A stretch of 64,000 nucleotides of DNA from Halovivax asiaticus JCM 14624 (GTDB lineage Archaea; Halobacteriota; Halobacteria; Halobacteriales; Natrialbaceae). The notes beneath the pieces were generated by a model that did not search any database, was not told the origin of the DNA, and worked only from the letters and a program-made list of their open reading frames with translations. Shown piece by piece: positions 51,272 through 58,982 of this stretch. Each line of letters starts with the position of its first letter. Within the stretch, counting starts at the first letter, position 1. Position numbers and translations under genes: made by a program. The stretch covers positions 310,251 to 374,250 of the forward strand of contig NZ_AOIQ01000021.1 in assembly GCF_000337515.1 (NCBI RefSeq), written 5' to 3'.

Positions 51272-52081
51272 GTGACTGACGAATTACAGAACCTGCCCCT
51301 CTCGTCGCTGTTCTCGGGGCCGCTGATCGCGGCCATCGACGCGAGCGTCGAGGCGCAGACGGAATCTGTCGCACTACTCCGCGAGTATGGCTACGACGAG
51401 GACGGACAACTGGTCACCGTGACATTCGGGTACACGACGACCGAATCCGATCCGGCGGGCGGTACGCGTCGAGTGGCCAGAGAGATCGAGATCCCGCTCT
51501 TGCTCTTTCTCTCGCTGCCCAATCTGGTGATCCACCAGATCGAAGAGGAGTTCTCCGCGAAGATCACCGAGGTCGAGACGGTAGAGAACGAGCCAGCGGC
51601 AGCCAGTCCCGCGATGGTCCCCTATCGACCGCCGCGACTGCGCGTCACGCCGTCGGATCGGGAGACCACGATGGATCGAAAGACCCGTTCGACGTACGAT
51701 CTGAACGTCAGGATGGTCGCCGAACTGCAGAACCAGTCTGCGGGAATGGACGTCCTCGACCGGGTGACACAGACTGCGACGTCCGACCGGCTCGACGAGG
51801 AGCGAACGGCGACGCTGTCCGCTACCGAGGGGCACTCCGATAGTGGCGGCCCCGCTAGCGCACCGGGTACCGACGACGGACCCCGGGACGGTCTGTCGAC
51901 CCCGGATCCATCGGCGTTCACCGTCTCCGAACTGCAAACGGCGATCGACGACATCGACGATGCGTCCACGCTCCGGGCGATGTTGGCGGCCGAACGCGAG
52001 AACCACGACCGAAAGACCGCCCGACAAGCTATCGAACGCCGCCTCGACGACGTGCGAGGCGGGGAGGACTCGGCCGAATGA
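51272..52081 (+). CDS. DUF2589-family protein, second paralogue
   Basis: The 269 residues start at GTG 51272. The N-terminal part (LPLSSLFSGPLIAAIDASVEAQTESVALL) and the 'VAREIEIPLLLFLSLPNLVIHQIEEEFSAKI' strand are the same design as in the upstream gene. The C-terminal half is Asp/Ser-rich and ends with a helical 'SELQTAIDDIDDASTLRAMLAAERENHDRKTARQAIERRLDD'. The last four bases overlap the next gene's ATG. Two DUF2589 genes together are common in bacteria and point to a hetero-oligomer. Confidence 0.78.
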   Translation: MTDELQNLPLSSLFSGPLIAAIDASVEAQTESVALLREYGYDEDGQLVTVTFGYTTTESDPAGGTRRVAREIEIPLLLFLSLPNLVIHQIEEEFSAKITEVETVENEPAAASPAMVPYRPPRLRVTPSDRETTMDRKTRSTYDLNVRMVAELQNQSAGMDVLDRVTQTATSDRLDEERTATLSATEGHSDSGGPASAPGTDDGPRDGLSTPDPSAFTVSELQTAIDDIDDASTLRAMLAAERENHDRKTARQAIERRLDDVRGGEDSAE

Positions 52082-52965
52082 CCGAACTCAAACGGTTTCT
52101 GACGGCGCTGTACGATTCGTTCTCCGAAGCGGAACTACAGGCGTTACAACACGGCCGCGAACGCTACCTGAAACTCGTAGAGAATGGCGCGATCCCGAAG
52201 GACGGAGCCGTCCCCGTCTACCACGCGGCGAACGCCGACGTGACTCTCGACGTTGGACTCGAAGCCGAGGAGACCGAGCGCGGCATGGAGATCTACATCA
52301 CTGGCTCCCGCGACGGTGATGAATCCGGACTCGCGTTCACCGTCGATCTGTTCGACCTCGTCGACATCGACGACTTCGACGAGCTCGACTACGAGGACAT
52401 TCTCGGAGCCGGAACCGGGCCGGGCCGATCCGTTCCTCGAAAACCTGGCGACGACGTGGCTGCCGGTGACGAGTTACGGGACGCTGGCGGTCTCTCGGTC
52501 GATGCCGTCCACGGTATCGGCATCCAATTTTCGAACGACCTCGCTGACGCGGGCATCGAGACGGTCGTCGATCTGGTCGCCCACACGCCAGAAGAGCTCG
52601 CCACCATCGTCAGCTCGGAAGGGGCGACCGTCTCTCCTGGCCGTGCGAACGACTGGATCGAACAGGCTCGCGGCATGATTACCGTCCTTTCGGGTGGCCA
52701 ACCGATCGAGTTCGTCGACGATATCGGCCCGACGATCGGTGGGCGTCTGCGAGAACACGGCATCGATACGCTAGAGCAACTCGTCGAGACGGACCCGTCC
52801 GAAATCGCAGAGTCGGTGAGTACGGACTCGCGGTCCGTTTCGCCGGATCGCACCGCTCGTTGGCTCGACGAAGCCGACGCGTTACTCGCGGAACTCGAAT
52901 CGGCGGAGAATGCGGCGGCCGACGACCGGCCGCCGTCAGAAACCGACGCAACTGATGACACCTAG
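52078..52965 (+). CDS. Helix-hairpin-helix protein of the DUF2589 operon
   Basis: The 295 residues have an N-terminal part of about 110 residues with strands 'AVPVYHAANADVTLDVGLEAEET', resembling the beta layer of DUF2589 partners. Two helix-hairpin-helix units follow: 'GGLSVDAVHGIGIQFSNDLADAGIETVVDLVAHTPEELATIV' (about 139-180) and 'VDDIGPTIGGRLREHGIDTLEQLVETDPSEIAESV' (about 213-248). HhH pairs bind DNA backbone or proteins. The gene's start overlaps the stop of the second DUF2589 gene. Function unknown. Confidence 0.75.
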   Translation: MTELKRFLTALYDSFSEAELQALQHGRERYLKLVENGAIPKDGAVPVYHAANADVTLDVGLEAEETERGMEIYITGSRDGDESGLAFTVDLFDLVDIDDFDELDYEDILGAGTGPGRSVPRKPGDDVAAGDELRDAGGLSVDAVHGIGIQFSNDLADAGIETVVDLVAHTPEELATIVSSEGATVSPGRANDWIEQARGMITVLSGGQPIEFVDDIGPTIGGRLREHGIDTLEQLVETDPSEIAESVSTDSRSVSPDRTARWLDEADALLAELESAENAAADDRPPSETDATDDT

Positions 52966-52969
52966 ATAG

Positions 52970-53299
52970 ATGACAGGGAACCTTGGAACGTACTTCGAGA
53001 CGCTGACGATGAGTGATCGAGCCGACCTCGAGACGCGGCTCGAGCGGTATCGTGACCAACTGGCGGACCAGGGCTACGAGGCGACGATCGCTGAAGGGGA
53101 AGACGGCTTCTTCGCCGGCGTCCTCGTGATCGACGACGACGATGGTGGCCGATTCGGCTTTCTCGAACCCGACGGGAGCGTTAGCTGGATCGGGGGCGAA
53201 AACGGCGGTATCGGCTCGCTGGGGACGGCCGTCGCACAGAACCCGACCGAGGAACTCGAACCGGAGACCGACGGGCTAGACAACGTCGACGTGGAATAG
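52970..53299 (+). CDS. Small acidic protein closing the DUF2589 operon
   Basis: The 109 residues are beta-rich ('GYEATIAEGEDGFFAGVLVIDDDDGGRFGFLEPDGSVSWIG') with a disordered acidic tail. The start is only 4 nt after the upstream stop, so the gene is likely co-transcribed. No family is recognised. Confidence 0.6.
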   Translation: MTGNLGTYFETLTMSDRADLETRLERYRDQLADQGYEATIAEGEDGFFAGVLVIDDDDGGRFGFLEPDGSVSWIGGENGGIGSLGTAVAQNPTEELEPETDGLDNVDVE

Positions 53300-53503
53300 C
53301 CGGTCGCTGGGACTTCGTCGTGTCGCACGCGGGCCGCCGGACCACTCGTGGTCTCGAAGAGAATCCGATGCGGGTCTGCGAGTCGGGTGTCGGTGTTGGC
53401 TGCCGTCCATCGATGACGTTCACGTCCCCCGATTGCCGCATCGTTCCCGGTCGAAACCCGCGTCGTCGCAACGTTTTTCCTCGGTCCACGCCCACGTCCG
53501 CGT

Positions 53504-54244
53504 ATGCAGGTGACCTTCCTCGGAACCGGTGCCGCCATGCCCACGGGCGATCGGTACCAGACGGGGATTCTCGTCCAGGAGGACGACAGGACCGTCCTGA
53601 TCGACTGTGGAGCCGGCGTGTTACAGCGGCTGGAACAGTCTGGCGTGGGCTACGAGGCCGTGTCGACGGTCCTTCTGACACATCACCATCTGGATCACGT
53701 CGCCGACCTCCTCCCCTTGATGAAGGCCCGCTGGCTCGCGGGCGAGGAGCACCTGGAGATCGTCGGCCCGCAAGGAACGAAGGCGCTGGTGGACGACCTC
53801 CTCTCCGTGTTCGAGTATCTGGACGGCCGCCTCGAGCTCCAGATCCGCGAGGTGGTCCCGGACGACGAGTTTACCGTCGCCGGATTCGACGTCACCTCCT
53901 ACGAGACGCGCCACTCGGTACCCTGTCTGGCCTACCGGTTCGACGACCGCTTTACCTTCGCCGGCGACAGCGAAGCCTTCGCTGGCCTCGCGAACTTCGC
54001 CGACGGCTGTGCGATCCTGGCTCACGACTGTTCGTTTCCCGACGACGTCGACGTGTCGAACCACCCGACGCCGGACTCACTTGGGAAGACACTTTCGGGC
54101 GTGGAGATCGGCCGACTCTACCTCACGCACCTGTACCCGCACACGCAGGGGCGCCACGAGGAGATGCGTCGATCGATCGCCGAACACTTCGATGGCGACG
54201 TCAGGTTCGCCGAGGATCTCCAGCGAGTGACGATCGAATCCTGA
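53504..54244 (+). CDS. RNase Z-like metallo-beta-lactamase-fold hydrolase
   Basis: The 246 residues begin MQVTFLGTGAAMPTGDRYQT, with the zinc motif HHHLDH (TVLLTHHHLDHVADLLP), 'FTFAGDS' and 'YLTHLYPHT' as the later zinc ligands. tRNase Z proper has about 300 residues with an arm for tRNA binding; this one is shorter, so it may be an RNase BN-like nuclease or a general phosphodiesterase. The assignment of tRNA 3' processing is therefore not certain. Confidence 0.82.
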   Translation: MQVTFLGTGAAMPTGDRYQTGILVQEDDRTVLIDCGAGVLQRLEQSGVGYEAVSTVLLTHHHLDHVADLLPLMKARWLAGEEHLEIVGPQGTKALVDDLLSVFEYLDGRLELQIREVVPDDEFTVAGFDVTSYETRHSVPCLAYRFDDRFTFAGDSEAFAGLANFADGCAILAHDCSFPDDVDVSNHPTPDSLGKTLSGVEIGRLYLTHLYPHTQGRHEEMRRSIAEHFDGDVRFAEDLQRVTIES

Positions 54245-54265
54245 TCGGCTCCCGCCAGTCGGCCC

Positions 54266-55333
54266 TCACTCGATCCGATAGCGAAGTAACGCCGCGATCC
54301 CGCCGAGATTCGAGAGTTGCTGGCCCGGCGGGAACTCGCTCGAGAACACGGTCACTTCGCCGCCTTTCTGTTCGGCCGTCCGGACGAGGCCGTCGATGTC
54401 GACGGCCCACTCGCCGTCGGGGCCGCGCTCTTTTCGGAGGCGGTCGTCGAGAATCAGCAGTCGCTCGACCGCACCGAACTCGGCCGCTTTTTCGACTTCG
54501 TCGGGTCCGTAGGCGGCCTTGGCTCCCTCGGCGATCCGGCGGGTCAGTTCGTCGATCGCCTCGGCCTCGGTCTCGATCCGGGTCTCCTGCTGGACGTCTG
54601 CCACGGCGCCGCGTTTGAGCACCTCGTGGACGCCACGGTCGCCGACGCTCGCCGTGTCGACCATCGTGATCAGTTCGGCGACGTCGGGCGCCTCGTCTTC
54701 GACGTACTTGTAGGCGTCCTGCTTGGTGAAGCCGGGCCCGGCGAGGATGATCGCGTCCACGTCGAGCCGGCGGAGGACGTCGGTCAACTCCGAGAAGAGC
54801 GCCGTGCGATCCTGCGCGTCTTCGTTCTTTCCCGTGGAGCCGGTGATCGTCGCGCGTTCTTCGGTGCCGTACTGGGCGACGCTGTGGACGTGCGCCCGGC
54901 CTTCCTCGACCGTGGCGATGGCGACGTCGGGGTTCTCGGTCGCTTCCTCGGCCTCTTCGAGGCGCCGCTCCTGATCGGGTTTCCAGTACTTCTCGATCGA
55001 GAGCTCGTCGCGCTCTTCGACGTTCAGTGTATGCTGAAACCCCAGTTGATCCTCGCGGGAGCAGGCGACGATCTCGCCGCCGACGCGCAGCCGGTTCGCA
55101 AAGCGGTGGAACTCGATGTCCTCGACCGCCAGCGCGACCCACATGGGCTCGCGTTCGCCGCCCGTATCGCGCATCTTGTCGTCGTTGCGCTGGATCCGCC
55201 GGGTCGTATCGCCGGCGACGCGGTCGCCGGGTTCCAGAACGTACTGGAGGTGCCAGAGGTCGTCGACGTTCTCCGGGACGACGGTCAGTCGCTCCCGACC
55301 GCCATCGAGTCGCTCCCGGTCTCTGACCTGCAT
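54266..55333 (-). CDS. pelA: mRNA surveillance protein Pelota (Dom34)
   Basis: The 355-residue protein is homologous to eRF1 and splits ribosomes stalled on mRNAs with ABCE1. The N-terminal domain reads '[36 protein letters not shown]', the central one '[25 protein letters not shown]', and the C-terminal one '[32 protein letters not shown]'. The catalytic GGQ of eRF1 is absent, as expected for Pelota. It is convergent with the RNase Z-like gene. Compare rqcH about 3.7 kb away. Confidence 0.92.
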   Translation of the reverse strand: MQVRDRERLDGGRERLTVVPENVDDLWHLQYVLEPGDRVAGDTTRRIQRNDDKMRDTGGEREPMWVALAVEDIEFHRFANRLRVGGEIVACSREDQLGFQHTLNVEERDELSIEKYWKPDQERRLEEAEEATENPDVAIATVEEGRAHVHSVAQYGTEERATITGSTGKNEDAQDRTALFSELTDVLRRLDVDAIILAGPGFTKQDAYKYVEDEAPDVAELITMVDTASVGDRGVHEVLKRGAVADVQQETRIETEAEAIDELTRRIAEGAKAAYGPDEVEKAAEFGAVERLLILDDRLRKERGPDGEWAVDIDGLVRTAEQKGGEVTVFSSEFPPGQQLSNLGGIAALLRYRIE

Positions 55334-55622
55334 GGGTCACCGTCGAACCGGCGCGGTGAAAGGTGCTGTTATTCGGCCCCACCGCGGCGATCGATTAGCA
55401 GTGTACCAGAGGATGTGTTCTCGGTCTGTCGAGACAAAGCGGACGACGGTTCCGGAGTCACGATAGTCCGTCCGGCGTGATCGCCCCGATTCGCTGGTCC
55501 ACGTAGCGTCCAGGCTCGATCGAGAGGGTGCTCCACCTTCGACGCAGTGATGTCGACCGTTCTCATAGCATACGGCCACGACATATTTTTATACGATTGT
55601 GGTGGCTAATACTTACAGACGA
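55334..55622. other. Intergenic, promoter of the DUF4129 cluster
   Basis: There is no gene. TTTTTATAC (55586-55594) stands about 33 nt upstream of the DUF4129 start and is the likely TATA box. The rest is GC-rich without coding pattern. Confidence 0.5.
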
Positions 55623-56336
55623 ATGCGACACGGACGGGTCCTGCTGCTGGCGGCGACGCTGCTTTCGATTCTCTCGCTGGGGATCGCCGGGTCAGCGCTC
55701 GAAGCGGTGTCGATCTCGTCGCCGTACGAGCCGCCCTCTGCTGAGGGACCCGACTCGGGTGTCTCGCTGTTCGGGATGCTGTTTATGCTCCTGGCCGCGT
55801 TGTTCGAGTTGTTTGGCATCGAGTTGACGGAGCCAGCGGTCCCTGCCGGCACTGGCGATATGACCGAGATCGTCGTCGCGGTGCTCGAGTTCCTGTACCC
55901 GAACGTATTGGTCTTGCTTGCGCTCGGTTTGGGTGCGGTCCTCCTGGCTCTCGCTGGGCACCGACTTCCGGATTCGAGCGGCGTCTCGCTGGTTCGGATG
56001 GTGGTCAAATGGGGTGCGTCCGCGCTGGACGGGTGGCGGTACGAGGCGGGCGCGACGCCACGACACACCGACGCGGGCCGCGAGTGGCCGCCCGCCGACC
56101 CGACGGACGAGGTGTCACGGGCCTGGGTGGCCATGACCACGGAGCTAAATGTCGACAATCCACGTTGTCGAACGCCCACGGAGTGGCGGCGTGCAGCCGT
56201 CGACGCAGGGATCGATCCGGCTGTCGCTCGCGAGGTGACCGACCTGTTCAGGAAGGTCAGGTACGGGCGTTCGACGGCGTCTTCGGACGACCGGCACCGA
56301 GCGAACGATCAGCTGCGACGGATCGAGGGGGAGTGA
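55623..56336 (+). CDS. DUF4129 membrane protein
   Basis: The 237 residues start MRHGRVLLLAATLLSILS: two to three transmembrane helices (about 5-25, 50-65, 95-115) and a C-terminal cytosolic DUF4129 domain with 'EVSRAWVAMTTELNVDNPRCRTPTEWRRAAVDAGIDPAVAREVTDLFRKVRYG'. In bacteria the same domain is linked to DUF58 proteins and transglutaminases in cell-envelope systems. It is the first gene of a four-gene envelope cluster. Confidence 0.82.
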   Translation: MRHGRVLLLAATLLSILSLGIAGSALEAVSISSPYEPPSAEGPDSGVSLFGMLFMLLAALFELFGIELTEPAVPAGTGDMTEIVVAVLEFLYPNVLVLLALGLGAVLLALAGHRLPDSSGVSLVRMVVKWGASALDGWRYEAGATPRHTDAGREWPPADPTDEVSRAWVAMTTELNVDNPRCRTPTEWRRAAVDAGIDPAVAREVTDLFRKVRYGRSTASSDDRHRANDQLRRIEGE

Positions 56337-56339
56337 GCG

Positions 56340-56924
56340 ATGGATCCCATCTCGATCGGTCGCCGTTCGTTGACCGCGATCGGGGTCCTCTCGCTTTGTC
56401 TGGGGCTTGCGGTGGTGCTGTTCGGTCCGATCGTCCCACCAGTTCCGTGGCCTCGAGACGACGAGGTCGTCCTGATCCTGTTCTTCACGGGAGTCCTGAC
56501 GATCGTGTGTTTCTACGTGCCGCTCGTCCTGGTGGGAGTGAACCGACCGGGTGACTCGAACGGACCGCCGCCCGAACGAGTTGTGTCGACGCCAACGCCT
56601 CACTCTCGGCTCGAACGGCGCCTCCAGAGTCGGTGGTCGATGACGCTGCCGCGCCGGACACGCCGGCGTATTCGGGCGGAAATCCGTCAGGCGGCCGTTC
56701 GAGCGATCCGCAGGCGATCGAACTGTACGTCTCGGACCGCACGTGAAACGATCGAACGAGGGGACTGGACGAGCGATCCAGTCGCCGAATCGTTCGTTCG
56801 AAGCGATCGGGGGTCGGAACGGTCGCGCGTCCGGGCTGTGGTCGATCGGGTGCGGTTCAGCACTCGTGCGCTGCGAGCCGTCCGGGCGATCGTACGCCTC
56901 GAACGGGAGGGCCACCGCCGATGA
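56340..56924 (+). CDS. DUF7269-type membrane protein
   Basis: The 194 residues have two N-terminal transmembrane helices (about 12-32, 44-66) and a strongly Arg-rich, helical cytosolic C-terminus ('SMTLPRRTRRRIRAEIRQAAVRAIRRR'). It resembles the second gene of the haloarchaeal DUF4129-DUF58 clusters. It overlaps the next gene's ATG by 4 nt. Function is unknown; the basic tail may contact lipids or nucleic acid. Confidence 0.7.
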   Translation: MDPISIGRRSLTAIGVLSLCLGLAVVLFGPIVPPVPWPRDDEVVLILFFTGVLTIVCFYVPLVLVGVNRPGDSNGPPPERVVSTPTPHSRLERRLQSRWSMTLPRRTRRRIRAEIRQAAVRAIRRRSNCTSRTARETIERGDWTSDPVAESFVRSDRGSERSRVRAVVDRVRFSTRALRAVRAIVRLEREGHRR

Positions 56925-58180
56925 TCCGTCGACGGACTGGTCGATGGAACGTCACCGTCATCGTCGCGTTGTCGGCGATCGCCGTCGGCGTCCTGCTGGC
57001 GAAGCCGGTGGTGGCGCTCCTGGCGATCCCTGCGATCGTTTTCACGGGGTATTCACACGTTACGCGGGAGCCTGTCGTGTCGCTCTCCGCCGACCACCAG
57101 GTAGCCCCCACGGACCCGGCCCACGGGGAGTCCGTCGAGGTCACCGTGACGGTTCGCAACGAGGGCCCACAGCCGCTCGCAGACGTTCGAATGCTCGATG
57201 GGGTCCCGCCGATGCTCTCCGTCCGGGACGGTTCGCCTCGCCACGGAGCCGTTCTCGGGCCCGGTGAGTCGACGACCTTTTCCTATCGCGTCGAAGCGAA
57301 ACACGGCGTCCACCGGTTCGAACCGGTGACGGCGGTCGTCAGAGAGGTCAGCGGCCGGCTGGTGATGGTGACGACGCTCTCGACGTCGGCGGCGATTTCG
57401 TGCCGGTCGCCGATCCGGACGATTCCGCTCGAACGGGCCGTCGGGAATCGTCCTGGCGCCACGGCTGGCGCGACGACCGGGAGCGGGGTCGAGTTCTCCA
57501 AGGTCCGATCCTATCGATTCGGCGATCCACCGGGACGGATCGACTGGAATCGATACGCACGATCCGGTGCGTTATCGACGGTCAGCTATCGCGAGGAGCG
57601 AACCGAGTCGGTGGTCCTCTGCGTGGATGCGAGGCGCGAGTGCTATCTCTCGGCGGGTCCGGCCGAACCACACGCAGTGCTGTACGAACGCGTTGCAGCC
57701 AGAGAAGTACTCGACGCGGTGACAGCCGCCGGGACACCCGTCGGGTTGTCGATTCTGTCGGCCGAGTCGACGTGGCTCGCGCCTGGAACGTGTTCTCACC
57801 ACGTCGGGACCGTCGAACGGACGCTCGAAGACGACACCACGCTGTCGCTCGAGCCACCGGACCGTCGGACGGAAGACGGGTGTGTCGACGCCCACGTCAG
57901 CACGCTCCAGCCGGCCGTTCGCGCGGACTGGGACGTCGTCTTGTTCTCACCCCTCTGCGACGACGTTCCGGTCGAGATCTCGCGTCGACTCCGCGAACGA
58001 GGCTGTTCCGTCGCGGTCGTTTCACCGGACGTCACGAGTGGGCACTCCCTCGCCACCGCGTTCTCGCAGCTCCGGCGCAGAAATCGGATGGCCACCCTTC
58101 GGCGGGCCGACGTTCCCGTCGTCGACTGGGACCCCGAAACGCCTCTCGAGCCGACGATCCGGCGGAGCGTGCAGCGATGA
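56921..58180 (+). CDS. DUF58-family protein
   Basis: The 419 residues have two N-terminal transmembrane helices, a beta-rich segment ('VEVTVTVRNEGPQPLADVRMLDGVPPMLSV', a CARDB-like domain) and the DUF58 core: 'KVRSYRFGDPPGRIDWNRYARSGALSTVSYREERTESVVLCVDARREC', where YRxGD and the later DxxR/DxS-like acidic residues are typical. DUF58 proteins usually work with a MoxR-type AAA ATPase; none is seen here. Confidence 0.85.
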   Translation: MIRRRTGRWNVTVIVALSAIAVGVLLAKPVVALLAIPAIVFTGYSHVTREPVVSLSADHQVAPTDPAHGESVEVTVTVRNEGPQPLADVRMLDGVPPMLSVRDGSPRHGAVLGPGESTTFSYRVEAKHGVHRFEPVTAVVREVSGRLVMVTTLSTSAAISCRSPIRTIPLERAVGNRPGATAGATTGSGVEFSKVRSYRFGDPPGRIDWNRYARSGALSTVSYREERTESVVLCVDARRECYLSAGPAEPHAVLYERVAAREVLDAVTAAGTPVGLSILSAESTWLAPGTCSHHVGTVERTLEDDTTLSLEPPDRRTEDGCVDAHVSTLQPAVRADWDVVLFSPLCDDVPVEISRRLRERGCSVAVVSPDVTSGHSLATAFSQLRRRNRMATLRRADVPVVDWDPETPLEPTIRRSVQR

Positions 58181-58899
58181 GTCGTATTCCTGACCACCCG
58201 ACCGACCCGCGACCGGCGGTCTTGAGCGCCACAGTCGCCTGTCTCGCCGCCTTCGGCGCCGCCATCGTCGGTTCGACCGGTCCCGTTCAGCGGGCACCGT
58301 TGCTCCTCGCAGGCATTGGCTCGGGACTCTATGCGTGTGGGATCGTCCTTCGGCGCCGTCGCTACCGGTTCGTCGGCCGCGGGGCCACGATCGTCGGCCC
58401 GCTCGTCGTCGGCGGTGCGCTCGTCGGGATCATCGCGTTGTCGCCACCGCTGCCGACGATGCTGCCGGTTATCGCGTGCGGTCTCGGCGTCGCGTTTCTC
58501 ACCGCCGGGCTGTTTCCGATAGTCGTTCGATGGGCGCGTCAGTGTGCCGTGTTCGGCGTCGTCCTGCTGCTCGGTGGCGTGCTCGCGAATGTGGTGATCG
58601 CTGCCCCGTCGATCTGGCGATCGGCGACTGCGGCCACCTTGGTCGTGCTGTCCTGGGACGCCGCCGACCGTGCGGTATCGGTGGGCCGAGAGCTCGGTGC
58701 TGGCGCGACGACGGCGCCGGTGGAAGTGGTCCGGACGGTGCCGAGCGTTCTCGTCGGTGGGATGGCCGTCGTTCTCACCGTCGGCGCCTCGAGGATTCCG
58801 ACCGCTGGTGGAACGGTTTTCGGCGTTCTGCTCGTGCTCGTGGCGACGGTCGCGTTTACGCTCGTACTCTCACACATCCCTCACACGTCGGAATCGTGA
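58177..58899 (+). CDS. DUF7519-type multi-helix membrane protein
   Basis: The 240 residues start MSRIPDHPTDPRPAVLSATV. About seven transmembrane helices fill nearly the whole protein ('LLLAGIGSGLYACGIVL', 'GPLVVGGALVGIIALSPPLPTMLPVIACGLGVAFL', 'FGVLLVLVATVAFTLVLSHI'). It matches the last gene of the haloarchaeal DUF58 clusters, annotated DUF7519. The ATG overlaps the DUF58 stop by 4 nt. Confidence 0.75.
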   Translation: MSRIPDHPTDPRPAVLSATVACLAAFGAAIVGSTGPVQRAPLLLAGIGSGLYACGIVLRRRRYRFVGRGATIVGPLVVGGALVGIIALSPPLPTMLPVIACGLGVAFLTAGLFPIVVRWARQCAVFGVVLLLGGVLANVVIAAPSIWRSATAATLVVLSWDAADRAVSVGRELGAGATTAPVEVVRTVPSVLVGGMAVVLTVGASRIPTAGGTVFGVLLVLVATVAFTLVLSHIPHTSES

Positions 58900-58982
58900 T
58901 GTGGCGGCCGACGGTTCCGGTCCCGTCCGTCGTTCGCACGTGCGACCGGTCCCCGGAACCCGATCGAGTCGATCGAGCGCGC

